6,368 nt of DNA. Source: Methanobacterium sp. PtaU1.Bin242. GTDB lineage: Archaea; Methanobacteriota; Methanobacteria; Methanobacteriales; Methanobacteriaceae. The position numbers and the translations under genes are program-made. The notes below the pieces were generated by a model. That model worked only from the letters and a program-made list of their open reading frames with translations. It ran no database searches and was not told the origin of the DNA. This document shows, piece by piece, positions 6,263-6,368 of this stretch (its first letter is position 1; every line of letters begins with the position of its first letter). The stretch is taken from positions 1 through 6,368 of the forward strand of contig MVQZ01000207.1 of assembly GCA_002067565.1 (NCBI GenBank). Direction: 5' to 3'.

Positions 6263-6293
6263 TATATTAGACTTTTTATATTAAGACTTTTTT
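6263..6293. repeat. Short tandem repeat upstream of thiI
   Basis: TATATTAGACTTTT (6263-6276) is followed directly by TATATTAAGACTTTTTT (6277-6293), a near-duplicate with one extra A and longer T-run. It lies 30-60 bp upstream of the probable thiI TATA box. It may reflect replication slippage or be a paired regulator site. Confidence 0.45.
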
Positions 6294-6368
6294 AACTTGT
6301 ATGTTTTATTAATATCAGTTTTATTATCTCAGAATATTTTAATCTCATTATTTATTTATAAAAATTTA

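Noticed and set aside
6185..6368. Possible tRNA or small RNA gene upstream of thiI
   Set aside because: The stretch is almost wholly A/T with no cloverleaf-like GC stems, as stable RNAs would need; it reads as a promoter region.
1..6368. CRISPR array, insertion sequence, integrase or defence cluster
   Set aside because: No regularly spaced repeats, transposase motifs, terminal inverted repeats with target duplications, or defence-type enzymes are visible on either strand.

Overview
The window is AT-rich, and its only enzyme of clear lineage is an archaeal-type ThiI with a CxxC motif and no rhodanese domain. Gene starts are preceded by short GGAG-type ribosome binding sites, intergenic gaps carry archaeal TATA-like boxes rather than bacterial -35/-10 pairs, and coding regions use many ATA, AGA and TTA codons. 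Together these suggest a methanogenic euryarchaeon of the Methanobacteriales, probably Methanobacterium or a close relative. The organism assignment is an inference from sequence style and protein character; no search was run.

Layout: (1) 1-592, minus strand, an ExoD-family membrane protein cut by the left edge. (2) 593-755, an AT-rich gap with a 9-bp inverted repeat and a TATA-like box. (3) 756-2336, minus strand, a 14-helix DHA2-type MFS drug/proton antiporter. (4) 2337-2650, a divergent intergenic region with several palindromes and repeats, holding the promoters of the MFS gene and of the antiporter. (5) 2651-3850, plus strand, a CPA1/NhaP-type cation:proton antiporter. (6) 3936-4946, plus strand, an AI-2E (UPF0118) family membrane protein. 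(7) 4947-5017, a short convergent gap. (8) 5018-6184, minus strand, thiI for 4-thiouridine in tRNA. (9) 6185-6368, the AT-rich upstream region of thiI with a short tandem repeat.

Four of the five genes encode polytopic membrane proteins. The CPA1 antiporter and the AI-2E protein lie in tandem with an 85-bp gap and may form a small ion-homeostasis unit, since some AI-2E superfamily members have been reported as Na+/H+ antiporters. The MFS pump is divergent from them and resembles bacterial, especially actinobacterial, efflux proteins. ThiI is an unrelated housekeeping tRNA-modification gene. I see no CRISPR array, RNA gene, transposon, toxin-antitoxin, defence locus or other clearly undescribed system. 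The most interesting unexplained signals are the dyads and repeats in the control regions.
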